DNA of 40,168 nt. Origin: JBAZDC01 sp041654595. GTDB taxonomy: Bacteria; Pseudomonadota; Gammaproteobacteria; Burkholderiales; Burkholderiaceae_B. The notes below the pieces were generated by a model. That model saw nothing but the letters and a program-made list of their open reading frames with translations. It searched no databases and was not told the DNA's origin. The stretch is from positions 1 to 40,168 of the forward strand of contig CAZKBT010000028.1 of the NCBI GenBank assembly GCA_964551305.1. Direction: 5' to 3'. A program made the translations under genes and the position numbers. Positions 15,020 through 26,245 of the stretch are shown here, piece after piece; positions within the stretch are counted from its first letter, which is position 1; each line of letters starts with the position of its first letter.

Positions 15020-15724
15020 TCAGGCGATCGCCATGCCTTCGATTTCGAGCAAGGCCAGCTTGCGGGCGAGGCCGCCCGAATAACCGGTCATCGCCTTGGC
15101 GCCCGATACGACTCGATGGCAGGGAATGATGATGGAAACGGGATTGGCGCCCACCGCGGTGCCAACCGCCCGGGCATGCGACGCCAGCCGGCCCAGCTGC
15201 CTGGCGATGTCGCCATATGAGACGTAGCGTCCGTAGGGAATGTCGAGCAGTGCGCGCCACACCGCCTGCTGGAAGCTGGATCCCGACGCGCGCAGCGGCA
15301 CCGTGAATTCCCGCCGCGCGCCCGAGAAATAATCCCGCAGCTCGCTTCTTGCCAGGCGAAGCAAATCGAGCGCCGCGGCCGGCATGTCCTTCTCCAGCGG
15401 CTTTAATGCGCCCAAGGCTACGCCATTGCGTGCCCTGGAAGACGACAGCTGGCCTTGACGAACCCGCGAAGCGGCAGCCGCGGGCTTGTCCTCGAACAAG
15501 GATAAATTGGCCTCTTGCCGTATACGCAACAACCGTATTTCGCGGCCCCGATGCATGCCGTGCGAGGGCTTGAACGGCAGCGGCGTCCCATCCGGCGCGG
15601 GACAATCCCGCTGGTCGACGAAATACAAGCCCGTCAGACAGGCCGCGTCCGTGCATAGCAACACGGTTCCCAGCGGCGTCTCGACGTGCGCGTGATAGGA
15701 GGGACGGGACTCTTTGATCGGCAT
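15020..15724 (-). CDS. ogt: methylated-DNA--[protein]-cysteine S-methyltransferase
   Basis: The 234-residue protein repairs O6-alkylguanine by irreversible transfer of the alkyl group to Cys202 in the IIIPCHRVVS motif. The C-terminal DNA-binding domain (about 142-232) is complete: FQQAVWRALLDIPYGRYVSYGDIA, then AVGTAVGANP. The N-terminal part (8-40) matches the usual Ogt beta domain, but residues about 45-110 are an extra Arg/Ala/Ser-rich stretch, making the protein about 60 residues longer than typical Ogt. The start ATG at 15724 lies 8 bp after the ndh stop. A much longer frame reaching 16234 runs inside ndh and was not used. A strong terminator follows. Confidence 0.93.
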   Translation of the reverse strand: MPIKESRPSYHAHVETPLGTVLLCTDAACLTGLYFVDQRDCPAPDGTPLPFKPSHGMHRGREIRLLRIRQEANLSLFEDKPAAAASRVRQGQLSSSRARNGVALGALKPLEKDMPAAALDLLRLARSELRDYFSGARREFTVPLRASGSSFQQAVWRALLDIPYGRYVSYGDIARQLGRLASHARAVGTAVGANPVSIIIPCHRVVSGAKAMTGYSGGLARKLALLEIEGMAIA

Positions 15725-15732
15725 GCCGGTCC

Positions 15733-17043
15733 TCAATGCAGCTTGACGCGCGGCGCGCCGCGCTTGAGCAATAGCCGTCCGAGCGCGACCGTGACGGTGC
15801 GCAGCGGCCCCAATACCGACCAGTGATGCATCAAATGCAGGCTCATGTACATCGTCCTTGCCAATAGACCTTCGACGAACCAGCTTTTCCCCGATAGCAC
15901 GCCCATCAGGCTGCCGACTCCCCGGCTGTGGCCTATCGAGACCAGTGAGCCGTAATCGCGAAAGACGAAAGGCTTGCCATGGGTATGCACCTGCCGGATG
16001 CGCGCGGCCAGCTGCGGCAACAGATAATCGGCCTGCTGGTGGGCGACCTGGGCGCGGGCCGGCAGATGGCGCCCGTCTTCGTTCCACGGAGCTTGCGCGC
16101 AATCGCCCATGGCGTAGATCGATTCGTCGGGCGCGCGCAGACGCGCATCGACGACGAGCTGGCCCATCCGATTGACCGGCAACTCCAGTTGCGACAACAA
16201 CGCGGGCGCTTCGATGCCCGCCGCCCACACGCAAAGATCGGCCGCATAGTGATTGCCGTCGGCATCCACCAGCGCATCGGGCAGGACCTGCGCCACCCGC
16301 ACGGACGTATTGACGACGACGCCTTTTTCTTCGAGCAATTTCCGGGCCGACGCGGACAAGCGCGGGGGCAAGGCCGACAATATGCGGTCGCTGCCTTCCA
16401 GCAAGGTAATCCGGACGTCCCGGTCGACATTCAGGTGCTCCCAGCCGTAGAAAACGGCGTCTCGGCAGGCCTCGAGCAACTCGGCGGCCAGTTCCACGCC
16501 GGTGGCGCCGCCGCCCACGATGGCAATCGTCAGCTTGCGTTCGGCGCCCGCCGCGTTCTGCTGGTTCAATATCGCCATCTGATGCAACAACTTCAAGCGA
16601 AAGCGTTCAGCCTGCTGCGTGGAATCCAGGGCGATCGCGAACTCGGCCGCGCCCGGCGTGCCGAAAAAATTGGATTTGCTGCCGATGGCCAGTACCAGGG
16701 TGTCATAGGCCAGATGACGCGCGGGAAACACCGGCTCGCCTTGCGGCATGAACATGGCTTTCAGGCTGATGGTCTTGTTCAGACGGTCGATGCCGTCGAT
16801 TTCGCCGCACAAGAAAGTGAAGCCGCAATCCTTGGCCAGCATGAAGTAAGACAGCCCTTCCCGGTGGATGTCCAGCGTTCCGGCGGCCACTTCATGCAAG
16901 GAGGGCTTCCAGATGTGGTCGCTCGCTTTGTCGACCAGGTAGACGTGCGCCGGGCCGAACTTTCTGCCCAGCTTGGCGGCCAGTTCGAGTCCGCCCGCCC
17001 CGCCGCCGGCAATGACGACTTTGTGTGCCCTGTCCTTGCTCAT
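15733..17043 (-). CDS. ndh: type II NADH dehydrogenase (NAD(P)/FAD-dependent oxidoreductase)
   Basis: The 436-residue protein is a two-dinucleotide-binding-domain flavoprotein of the NDH-2 family. It has the FAD motif VVIAGGGAGGLELAAKLG (9-26), the NAD(P) motif IAIVGGGATGVELAAEL (about 170-186), and the later FAD-contact YAMGDCAQ. An amphipathic basic C-terminus (about 395-436) would hold it to the inner face of the membrane. It oxidises NADH to reduce quinone without proton pumping. The start at 17043 gives the family N-terminus MSKDRAHKVVIAGGG. The longer frame to 17103 adds residues not expected. It is followed closely by ogt and is probably co-transcribed with it. Confidence 0.93.
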   Translation of the reverse strand: MSKDRAHKVVIAGGGAGGLELAAKLGRKFGPAHVYLVDKASDHIWKPSLHEVAAGTLDIHREGLSYFMLAKDCGFTFLCGEIDGIDRLNKTISLKAMFMPQGEPVFPARHLAYDTLVLAIGSKSNFFGTPGAAEFAIALDSTQQAERFRLKLLHQMAILNQQNAAGAERKLTIAIVGGGATGVELAAELLEACRDAVFYGWEHLNVDRDVRITLLEGSDRILSALPPRLSASARKLLEEKGVVVNTSVRVAQVLPDALVDADGNHYAADLCVWAAGIEAPALLSQLELPVNRMGQLVVDARLRAPDESIYAMGDCAQAPWNEDGRHLPARAQVAHQQADYLLPQLAARIRQVHTHGKPFVFRDYGSLVSIGHSRGVGSLMGVLSGKSWFVEGLLARTMYMSLHLMHHWSVLGPLRTVTVALGRLLLKRGAPRVKLH

Positions 17044-17162
17044 GTGTGTTCTCCCGGTCGCCGCACCATGCGGCGATGCGCGGCGCAAAACGCGCGTTGC
17101 CAACCCTCAGGATACCAATAAGACGGAGAAATAGCGGTAAAAATGCAGAGAATTTATTTGAC

Positions 17163-17198
17163 GGCATGCCTGCGGCCGAGAGAGCCGGCAGGCATGCC
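17163..17198 (-). terminator. strong hairpin after ppsA
   Basis: GGCATGCCTGC (17163-17173) and GCAGGCATGCC (17188-17198) form a perfect 11-bp stem that can extend by GGC/GCC around a small loop with one bulged base. It lies just after the ppsA stop. Downstream on the minus strand is only moderately T-rich (GTCAAATAAATTC), so it is a likely but not textbook terminator. Confidence 0.65.
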
Positions 17199-17213
17199 TG
17201 GCGACAGGCGCGA

Positions 17214-19580
<2,367 letters not shown>

Positions 19581-19756
19581 AAAGTCACCTTTGAAAGATA
19601 GAAAGAAAGCGTGTTTGCCCAAAACGCAGTACCTGGGTTCGAGGTGGGGCTGCGTGATCTACGTGCTGGGCAAACCAGCCTTGCCTGCTGTTGCGGCGAC
19701 TGTTAATCTTGCGATTGTACCGTTTCCCGCCGCTTTTCGCGCTTTACATTCCCCTC
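19581..19756. promoter_or_regulatory. ppsA/ppsR divergent intergenic region
   Basis: This 176-bp gap between divergent genes must carry the promoters of both. No pair of -35/-10 boxes close to consensus was found by eye, and no strong palindrome stands out. Confidence 0.4.
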
Positions 19757-20590
19757 ATGAATTCCTCCCCCGCCGAACGTACCGTTTTCGTCGTTTCCGA
19801 CAGTACGGGCATCACCGCCGAAACCTTCAGCAACTCCGTCCTGTCGCAATTTGAACAGGTCAAGTTCACGACCATACGCCTGCCTTTCATCGACAGCGCC
19901 GACAAGGCCCAGGCCGCGGCGCAGCGCATCAATCATTGCGCGCAGGCCGAAAACCAGTTGCCGCTGGTCTTCAGCACTTTGGTCGACGCCGAAATCGCCG
20001 CGACCATACGCAGCGCCCAATGTACGTTCTTCGATTTGTTCGGCACCTTCGTTCAGCACATCGAAGCGGCGCTGGGCATGAAATCCAGCCACTCCGTCGG
20101 CCGCTCGCACATGGGCGGCATGACCAAGCAGTACAACAGCCGGATCGAAGCGATCAACTTCAGCCTGGCCCATGACGACGGCCAGTTCGTCCATGGCCTG
20201 GAACAGGCGGACGTCATCCTGGTGGGCGTATCCCGCTGCGGCAAGACACCCACCAGCCTTTATCTCGCCATGCAATACGCCGTCAAGGCCGCCAATTTCC
20301 CGCTCATTCCGGAAGACTTCTGCCGAGGCTCCCTTCCCTCCACGCTGCTGCCTTATCGCAGAAAGCTGTTCGGGCTGTCGATTCAGCCGGAACGCCTGGC
20401 GGAAGTGCGTAACGAACGCCGGCCCAACAGCGAATACGCCTCGCTCAAGCAATGCATATATGAAGTCGCCGAAGCCGAGCGCCTGATGCGCATGGAAAGC
20501 ATCCCTTGGCTTTCCACCACGACACGCTCGATCGAAGAAATTTCCACCAAGGTCCTGGATGAAATCGGCTTGAATCGCACCAGTTATTGA
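19757..20590 (+). CDS. ppsR: PEP synthase regulatory protein (bifunctional kinase/pyrophosphorylase, DUF299)
   Basis: The 277-residue protein is full-length for the family. It has the N-terminal VFVVSDSTGITAET (10-23) and the P-loop-like GVSRCGKTPTSLYLA motif (about 156-170). It switches PpsA activity by ADP-dependent phosphorylation and phosphate-dependent dephosphorylation of a threonine near the catalytic histidine. The start MNSSPAERT at 19757 fits homologues. The track beginning at 19691 adds unrelated residues. It is divergent from ppsA, its target. Its 3' end overlaps the convergent RNA methyltransferase gene by 7 bp. Confidence 0.96.
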   Translation: MNSSPAERTVFVVSDSTGITAETFSNSVLSQFEQVKFTTIRLPFIDSADKAQAAAQRINHCAQAENQLPLVFSTLVDAEIAATIRSAQCTFFDLFGTFVQHIEAALGMKSSHSVGRSHMGGMTKQYNSRIEAINFSLAHDDGQFVHGLEQADVILVGVSRCGKTPTSLYLAMQYAVKAANFPLIPEDFCRGSLPSTLLPYRRKLFGLSIQPERLAEVRNERRPNSEYASLKQCIYEVAEAERLMRMESIPWLSTTTRSIEEISTKVLDEIGLNRTSY

Positions 20591-21378
20591 GCGTGCTGGC
20601 GGCGCTGCTCGAACAGGCACACGCCCGCCGCCACGACGACGTTCAACGACTCCACGGCGGAATCCTGGGGAATGAAGACACGGCGGTCGGCCGCTTGCAG
20701 CAACGGCGCCGCCAGCCCCTGTCCCTCGTTGCCGAAAAACCAGGCGCAGCGCGCTGGCAAGGGCGCCTCGTACAAGGCTTGCGCCCGTTCCAGGCTGGTC
20801 GCCAGCATGGGCACGTCCAGTCTGCCGCGCAGATCCAGCAAATCCACGTGCTCATGGATCTCCATGACGAAATGCGCTCCCTGGCCGCTGCGCAAAGCCT
20901 TGCCCGACCAGGCGGCCGCGCATCCCGCTGACAAATACGCATGCCGAATCCCCGAAGCGGCGGCCGTGCGCAGCAGCGCGCCGACATTGCCGGGATCCTG
21001 GACGCGGTCCAGGCAAAGGCAATTATGGGCGATCCGCCCGGGCAAGGCCGCCGCCGGAACATGCACGATGAAGAAAACCCCCTGGCCCTGCTCCACCTGG
21101 GACAAGGCGCGCATCAGCTTGGCCTCGCAGGCGACGGCGACGCCCTCGGGCACCTCGGAGGCCAGGGCCCGCAGTTCCGTATTACTCTCCAGGCGCTGCG
21201 CATCGAACAACGCCGTCTCGGGCAAGCCCATGTGCTGCAGCCAAGCCTGGCAAAGGTGCACTCCTTCCAGCAGGGCCGGCCGGCCCTCGCGCGATGGGCG
21301 CGACATGTCTCGCTTGCCTTGCGCGATGCGCAGCGCCCGTTGAAATACAGGGTTCTCGCGCGAAGCGATGTATTTCAC
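20584..21378 (-). CDS. TrmH/SpoU family RNA 2'-O-methyltransferase
   Basis: The 264-residue SPOUT methyltransferase has an N-terminal substrate-binding domain (about 1-100) and a C-terminal knot with motif 1 LDRVQDPGNVGALLRTAAASG, motif 2 FFGNEGQGL and motif 3 VESLNVVVAAGVCLFE. It methylates a ribose 2'-OH in tRNA or rRNA using S-adenosylmethionine. The specific nucleotide is not readable from the sequence. The GTG start at 21378 overlaps the rnhB stop (GTGA), so translation is coupled. This start gives the typical N-terminus VKYIASRENP. A longer frame to 21552 lies inside rnhB. It ends the long minus-strand run. Confidence 0.92.
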   Translation of the reverse strand: MKYIASRENPVFQRALRIAQGKRDMSRPSREGRPALLEGVHLCQAWLQHMGLPETALFDAQRLESNTELRALASEVPEGVAVACEAKLMRALSQVEQGQGVFFIVHVPAAALPGRIAHNCLCLDRVQDPGNVGALLRTAAASGIRHAYLSAGCAAAWSGKALRSGQGAHFVMEIHEHVDLLDLRGRLDVPMLATSLERAQALYEAPLPARCAWFFGNEGQGLAAPLLQAADRRVFIPQDSAVESLNVVVAAGVCLFEQRRQHAQ

Positions 21379-22007
21379 GGCTTGCCCACGGCCGCCGCAA
21401 CGGCTTGTCCTGCAAGACGCACGGGCGCGAAGCTTCTCCGGTGCACGGGCGACGGTCCATGCAGCATCAGGCGTTCCAGATGCAAAGCCGTCCCGTATCC
21501 CTTGTGCCGGTCGAAGGCATACATCGGATAGCGCTCGTGCAAGCGCAGGCAATCTTCATCCCTGGCGGTTTTCGCCAGGATGGAGGCGGCGGAAATCGCC
21601 GCCACCGTTGCGTCGCCCTTGACGACGGCCAGAGCGGGACACGCCAGGCCCGCGGGAACGCGGTTGCCGTCGATCAGGGCCTGTTCGGGACGCATCGCCA
21701 ACCCTTCGCAGGCTCTGCGCATTGCCAGCATCGTGGCATGCAATATGTTCAAGCTGTCGATTTCCTCGACGCTGGCCCGCGCTATGCAGTAGCACAACGC
21801 CTTGGCGCGGATTTCGTCGGCCAGGAAGCTGCGGCGAGCGGCGCTCAGCTTCTTGGAATCGGCCAGGCCGCCTATCGCGGCGCCGGGATTCAGGATGACG
21901 GCGGCGGCATAGACCGGGCCGGCCAACGGCCCGCGCCCCGCCTCGTCGATACCCGCGACCGACACGAAAGACGCGCCTTCCTGGCAAAAGAGATCAACCT
22001 GCGCCAT
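21375..22007 (-). CDS. rnhB: ribonuclease HII
   Basis: The 210-residue enzyme cleaves the RNA strand of RNA-DNA hybrids, including single ribonucleotides in DNA. The catalytic carboxylates are visible in GIDEAGRGPLAGPV (about 19-32), in LIDGN (about 113) and near ILAKTARDE (about 142-150). The start MAQVDLFCQEG lies within the last codons of lpxB (14-bp overlap). The lpxB-rnhB order is standard in proteobacteria. Confidence 0.96.
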   Translation of the reverse strand: MAQVDLFCQEGASFVSVAGIDEAGRGPLAGPVYAAAVILNPGAAIGGLADSKKLSAARRSFLADEIRAKALCYCIARASVEEIDSLNILHATMLAMRRACEGLAMRPEQALIDGNRVPAGLACPALAVVKGDATVAAISAASILAKTARDEDCLRLHERYPMYAFDRHKGYGTALHLERLMLHGPSPVHRRSFAPVRLAGQAVAAAVGKP

Positions 22008-23235
22008 GTTCCACCTGCCGCAAAATCGCGTCGACCGCCAGCGCCGGCGTATCGCGATGCAAGACTGCATGCATGGCATCCAGCTTCGCCGCCGTGGCCC
22101 GCACGTAGTTCGCATCCGTCAAGGCCCGCCAGGTCTCCTCCGCCAGCGCCTCGGGCTGCGCGTCGTCTTGGAGCAACTCGGGCATCAGGAACTCGCGGGC
22201 CAACACATTGGGCAAGCCGACCCAGGGAACGTAAGGCCTGGCCTGGCCCGACTTCCAGGCCATCAAGCGGCGCATCATCGGCGACAACACGTAAGAAATC
22301 ACCATGGGCCGCTTGAACAAGGCAGCTTCCAATGTAGCCGTGCCGCTGGCGACCAGCACCGCATCGGCAGCCTCCATCGCATGCCAGGCGGCGGGCCATC
22401 CGGCACGGCCTCCCTCGCCGTGCGGCGCGGCGTCGCCCACATCGACCGCGTGCGGCGCGCGCGCGAAATCGGCAGTGTCGACGATGCGGCAATTGGCTAT
22501 CGGGTGGCTGCGCAACAGGGATTCGAATTCGGCGCGCCGCTGCGGGTTCACCATGGGCACGACGATCTGCAAGTTCTCGTCCCGGCGCAGCAGGATCTGC
22601 ACGGCTTGCAAGAAACGAGGGGCGAGCAGCCGGATCTCCGAGGAGCGGCTGCCGGGCATGACCGCCAGAACCTTGACATCGTCGGCCAGGCCCAGGCGCC
22701 GCCGGGCCAGCGTCTTATCGGGGCGCATGGGGATCAGCTGGGCCAGCGGATGGCCGACATAAGTGACAGGTATGCCTTCCTTTTCGTAGATTTCCACTTC
22801 GAAAGGAAAGAGCACGAGCATATGCGAGACCGCGGCCCGGATGCCGTGTATGCGCTCGTAGCGCCATGCCCAAATCGAGGGGCCGACGAAATGCACGGTG
22901 GGAATACCGGCTTTCTTCAATTGCGTTTCCAGGCGTAGATTGAAGTCGGGCGCATCGATGCCGACGAATACGTCGGGCCGCGCGCGCAAGAAGCGTCGTT
23001 TCACGTCGAAATACGTCGCCGCCAAGCCGGGCAGGCGCTTAATGGCATCGACATAGCCGAACACCGTCAACGCATCCATGGAATGCCAGGCATCCAGGCC
23101 TTGCACGACCATATTCGGACCGCCTATGCCTTGGAAGACACTGCCGGCCGACCGGTTTCGCATCCCCTGGATGATACGCGCCGCGAGCAGGTCGCCAGAC
23201 GGCTCGCCGGCTACCATGCTCACAGTAATGCTCAT
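21994..23235 (-). CDS. lpxB: lipid-A-disaccharide synthase
   Basis: The 413-residue GT19 glycosyltransferase condenses UDP-2,3-diacylglucosamine with lipid X to make the lipid A disaccharide at the inner membrane. The MVAGEPSGDLLAARII N-terminus, the IDAPDFNLRLE and HFVGPSIWAWR segments, VMPGSRSSEI and the C-terminal VASGTATLEAALFKRPMVISY motifs are all present. Length is slightly above the E. coli enzyme because of an Ala/Gly-rich insertion around residues 265-285. The start overlaps the lpxA stop by ATGA. It belongs to the lipid A gene run. Confidence 0.97.
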   Translation of the reverse strand: MSITVSMVAGEPSGDLLAARIIQGMRNRSAGSVFQGIGGPNMVVQGLDAWHSMDALTVFGYVDAIKRLPGLAATYFDVKRRFLRARPDVFVGIDAPDFNLRLETQLKKAGIPTVHFVGPSIWAWRYERIHGIRAAVSHMLVLFPFEVEIYEKEGIPVTYVGHPLAQLIPMRPDKTLARRRLGLADDVKVLAVMPGSRSSEIRLLAPRFLQAVQILLRRDENLQIVVPMVNPQRRAEFESLLRSHPIANCRIVDTADFARAPHAVDVGDAAPHGEGGRAGWPAAWHAMEAADAVLVASGTATLEAALFKRPMVISYVLSPMMRRLMAWKSGQARPYVPWVGLPNVLAREFLMPELLQDDAQPEALAEETWRALTDANYVRATAAKLDAMHAVLHRDTPALAVDAILRQVEHGAG

Positions 23236-24026
23236 GACCGGACGATGCCTCGCGTGGAGCTGTGCAGAAAGTCCAGCAGGACCTGGACCGCGTCATGGGA
23301 TTGCGGCTCCTTGCTTTGCAAGGCTCGTATCTCGGCCACGGCATCCTCCACGGTCAGCTTGCGCCGGTACAGCAGCTTGTAGGCTTCCTTCAGCGTGGCC
23401 ACGGTCTGCGGCGCCACGCCTCGTCGCTGCAGGCCTTCGGAATTGATGCCGACCGGGCGAAACGGGTCGCCCGCCCCGATGAGGTAGGGAGGAATGTCTT
23501 GGCGGATGGAACTGGTTCCGCCCACCATCACGTGGGCGCCGATGCGCACGAACTGGTGCACCGCGGATAGGCCGCCCAGTATGGCCCAGTCTCCGATGCT
23601 GATATGGCCGGCCAGCTGCACGCCGTTGGCGATGACGGTGTGATGGCCGATCTGGCAATCATGAGCGATATGCACGTAGGCCATGATCCAATTGTCGTCG
23701 CCCAGGCGAGTGACGCCGACATCCTGCGCCGTGCCGGTATTGATGGTCACGTACTCGCGCACCGTGTTGCCGTCGCCGATCTCCAGCCGAGTGGGCTCGC
23801 CTTGGTACTTTTTGTCTTGCGGTATGCCGCCTATCGAGCAGAACCGATAGAAATGATTGTTCGCGCCTATCGTGGTATGGCCGTCGACGACGCAATGCGG
23901 CCCGACTTTGGTGCCGGCGCCGATGCGGACGTGTTCGCCTATGAGGCTGTAGGCGCCCACTGTCACGTCCGGAGCCAGGACGGCTCCGGGGGAAACGATC
24001 GCCGTGGGATGAATCTGGGCGGACAT
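23232..24026 (-). CDS. lpxA: UDP-N-acetylglucosamine acyltransferase
   Basis: The 264-residue left-handed beta-helix acyltransferase performs the first step of lipid A synthesis. It shows hexapeptide repeats from about residue 3 to 190 and the catalytic histidine in the YVHIAHDCQIG segment (about 120-130). The C-terminal helical part carries the GLQRRGVAP region. The start MSAQIHPTAIVSPGA at 24026 matches the family. The gene lies 1 bp after fabZ and overlaps lpxB. Confidence 0.97.
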   Translation of the reverse strand: MSAQIHPTAIVSPGAVLAPDVTVGAYSLIGEHVRIGAGTKVGPHCVVDGHTTIGANNHFYRFCSIGGIPQDKKYQGEPTRLEIGDGNTVREYVTINTGTAQDVGVTRLGDDNWIMAYVHIAHDCQIGHHTVIANGVQLAGHISIGDWAILGGLSAVHQFVRIGAHVMVGGTSSIRQDIPPYLIGAGDPFRPVGINSEGLQRRGVAPQTVATLKEAYKLLYRRKLTVEDAVAEIRALQSKEPQSHDAVQVLLDFLHSSTRGIVRS

Positions 24027-24027
24027 T

Positions 24028-24480
24028 TCAGTCTTCCAACATTCGGATTGCACACATGAGTTTCGCCTCCGCGGCAACCTGCCCGTCCACCGTGGCTTGG
24101 GCCGTGTACTTACAGATGCTCCGGCTTATGCGGTCCGCCGTAACTTCGAGGCGCAGCTGATCACCCGGAACGACGGGACGGCGAAAGCGCGCGCCGTCGA
24201 CACCGACCAGGTAATAGGCAACCTTCTTGTCGGCGGGATTGACGTCGCTTTCGTCCTCGAACGAGAACAGCGCCGCCGCCTGGGCCAGGGCTTCGATGAT
24301 GAGAACGCCCGGCATGACCGGATGATGCGGAAAATGCCCCGTGAAAAATGGCTCGTTCATCGATACGTTTTTTATGGCAACGATACTTTTTCCCGGCACC
24401 ATTTCCAGGACGCGGTCGACCAGCAGCATCGGATAACGGTGCGGCAGACGATCCATGATATTTTTTATGTCGAGCTCCAT
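24028..24480 (-). CDS. fabZ: 3-hydroxyacyl-[acyl-carrier-protein] dehydratase FabZ
   Basis: The 150-residue hot-dog-fold dehydratase has the active-site histidine in GHFPHHPVMPGV and the glutamate in LIIEALAQ that follows it. It makes trans-2-enoyl-ACP in fatty acid elongation and competes with lpxA for 3-hydroxyacyl-ACP, hence the gene pairing. The start at ATG 24480 (MELDIKNIMDRLPHRYP) was chosen because an AGGA ribosome-binding site is 7 bp upstream. A GTG two codons earlier (24486) is a possible alternative. Confidence 0.97.
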   Translation of the reverse strand: MELDIKNIMDRLPHRYPMLLVDRVLEMVPGKSIVAIKNVSMNEPFFTGHFPHHPVMPGVLIIEALAQAAALFSFEDESDVNPADKKVAYYLVGVDGARFRRPVVPGDQLRLEVTADRISRSICKYTAQATVDGQVAAEAKLMCAIRMLED

Positions 24481-24510
24481 CTTCACTTCCTGAATTGCTG
24501 AAATAATTTC

Positions 24511-25611
24511 TCAGACCGGATCGTCCGAGTTCTCGTGCTTCTCCAATGCCCTCGTTCGGCGACGCAACTGGGCCAACTGCCCCACGACCGCCGCGTTGCG
24601 CTGCCACTGCTTATGCTCGGCGAACGGATAGACGCCGGTATAGCGTCCCGGCTCGTCTATGCTGGAGGTAATCGCCGTCCCGCCCGATATATGCACGTCG
24701 TCGGCCAAATGAATGTGGCCCGAAAGCATGGCCGCGCCCGCGATGGTGCAGCGACGGCCTATGCTCGTCGAGCCGGCGATGCCCACGCAGGCGGCGATGG
24801 CGGTGTGATCGCCGATACGCACGTTGTGCGCCACCATGATTTGATTGTCCAGCTTTACGCCATGACCGATGACGGTATTCTCCAATGCGCCGCGGTCGAT
24901 CGTGGTGTTGGCGCCGATTTCCACGTCGTCGCCGATCTCCACGCTGCCGACCTGCGCGATTTTAGCCCATGCTCCCTGCTCTTGCTGCGGGGCCGGCGCG
25001 AATCCGAATCCGTCCGCGCCGATCACGCTGCCCGAGTGCAGAATGCAACGGTTGCCGATGCGCACGTCATGATAAACCGTCACGCGGGCATGCAAGAGAC
25101 AGTCGGCGCCGATACGGCTATTGGCGCCCAGCACCGTTCCCGGGCCGATGCGGCTATCGGAGCCGATATGGACGTGGCTTTCGATCACGCAATGGGGGCC
25201 GATGCTCACGCCTTCGGCGATGACGGCCGACGGCGCCACCACGGCGGTATCGTGGATGCCCTTGGGCAAACTACGCAGGCGATGCTGATCGAACCATTGC
25301 GCCAGCAAGGCGTACATCAGGTAAGGGTGGCCGCATACGACCACCGGCCGATCCAGCGCCAGCGTTTCGTAGGCATCCGCCGTCAAGATGACCGCCGCGG
25401 CCCGGCACTGCCGCACCTGATCGATGAGCTTGGGATTGGACAAGAAACTGACTTCCGACGGGCCCGACGAAAGCAAAGAGCCTATGCCCCGTATCGTGGG
25501 CGTAGGCTCTTTGTCGAAACCTGCCAGCTTGTATTCGAGGCCGACCGTATTGGCCTGATCCAGCAACGAGCTCAGGGTCGGGGCCTGGTCCGCCGACAAT
25601 AATACCGGCAC
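24511..25611 (-). CDS. lpxD: UDP-3-O-(3-hydroxyacyl)glucosamine N-acyltransferase
   Basis: The 366-residue protein has an N-terminal uridine-binding domain (about 1-110), a central left-handed beta-helix of hexapeptide repeats (about 115-300) and a C-terminal helix that ends KHENSDDPV. The catalytic histidine lies in the VAHNVRIGDHTAIAACVGIAG segment. It adds the N-linked hydroxyacyl chain in lipid A synthesis. The start is GTG at 25611, 5 bp after the skp stop. It is followed by fabZ and lpxA in the standard order. Confidence 0.97.
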   Translation of the reverse strand: MPVLLSADQAPTLSSLLDQANTVGLEYKLAGFDKEPTPTIRGIGSLLSSGPSEVSFLSNPKLIDQVRQCRAAAVILTADAYETLALDRPVVVCGHPYLMYALLAQWFDQHRLRSLPKGIHDTAVVAPSAVIAEGVSIGPHCVIESHVHIGSDSRIGPGTVLGANSRIGADCLLHARVTVYHDVRIGNRCILHSGSVIGADGFGFAPAPQQEQGAWAKIAQVGSVEIGDDVEIGANTTIDRGALENTVIGHGVKLDNQIMVAHNVRIGDHTAIAACVGIAGSTSIGRRCTIAGAAMLSGHIHLADDVHISGGTAITSSIDEPGRYTGVYPFAEHKQWQRNAAVVGQLAQLRRRTRALEKHENSDDPV

Positions 25612-25616
25612 GCTAG

Positions 25617-26180
25617 TTAGCCGCCCAGTGCCTTCATGACCTGATCGGTTATGTCCACGCGCGGACTGACGGTCACGGCATCCTGAATGATCAAGTCGTA
25701 GCCCTGGCTTTCTGCGATGGACTTGATGGCGGCATCGGCGCGCTCGACGATGGCGGAAAACTCTTCATTGCGGCGGCGATTGAAGTCTTCCTGGAATTCC
25801 CGGCGCTTGCGCTGCAGATCGGAATCCAGGTCGGCCAATTGACGCTGGCGCTTGATGCGCTCGGATTCGGACAGAACCGGCGCGTCTTTGTCGAATTTTT
25901 GCACCAGATTGCGCAGATTGTTGGTCAGGCTTTCCAGCTCGGCGTCGCGCTTCTTGAATTCCGATTCGATCTTGGCCTGGGCCGCCTTGGCCGGGGCCGA
26001 GTCACGCAATATGCGTTCCGTGCTGACAAAGCCAATCTTGGTGCCTTGCTGCTGTTGCGCATGCACGGGCGCGGCTGCCAACGAGCCCAACCCCAATGCG
26101 GCGGCCAGCACCAATGCGCGCTGAGCGCACTTGAGGCGGTGGGAGAAAGCAGACGGCGATAGTACGACTTGAGACTTCAT
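25617..26180 (-). CDS. skp: OmpH/Skp family periplasmic chaperone
   Basis: The 187-residue exported protein has a long basic signal region and a hydrophobic core (about 20-40, cleaved near APVHA-Q). Next come IGFVSTERILRDSAPA and a highly charged coiled-coil arm (about 65-150) before the C-terminal AIKSIAESQGYDLIIQD segment. Skp trimers hold unfolded outer-membrane proteins on their way to the Bam complex. The gene directly follows bamA, its functional partner. Confidence 0.95.
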   Translation of the reverse strand: MKSQVVLSPSAFSHRLKCAQRALVLAAALGLGSLAAAPVHAQQQQGTKIGFVSTERILRDSAPAKAAQAKIESEFKKRDAELESLTNNLRNLVQKFDKDAPVLSESERIKRQRQLADLDSDLQRKRREFQEDFNRRRNEEFSAIVERADAAIKSIAESQGYDLIIQDAVTVSPRVDITDQVMKALGG

Positions 26181-26245
26181 GGAAAATCTACCTTGCGAAG
26201 TAGCAGAGATGAAAGAGCTATTGTGCCATTAAATGGCCCGATACA

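Noticed and set aside
15725..16234. N-terminal extension of ogt as an Ada-like fusion
   Set aside because: The frame runs inside ndh, and its translation has no AraC or Ada N-terminal motif. The ATG at 15724 right after the ndh stop is the better start.
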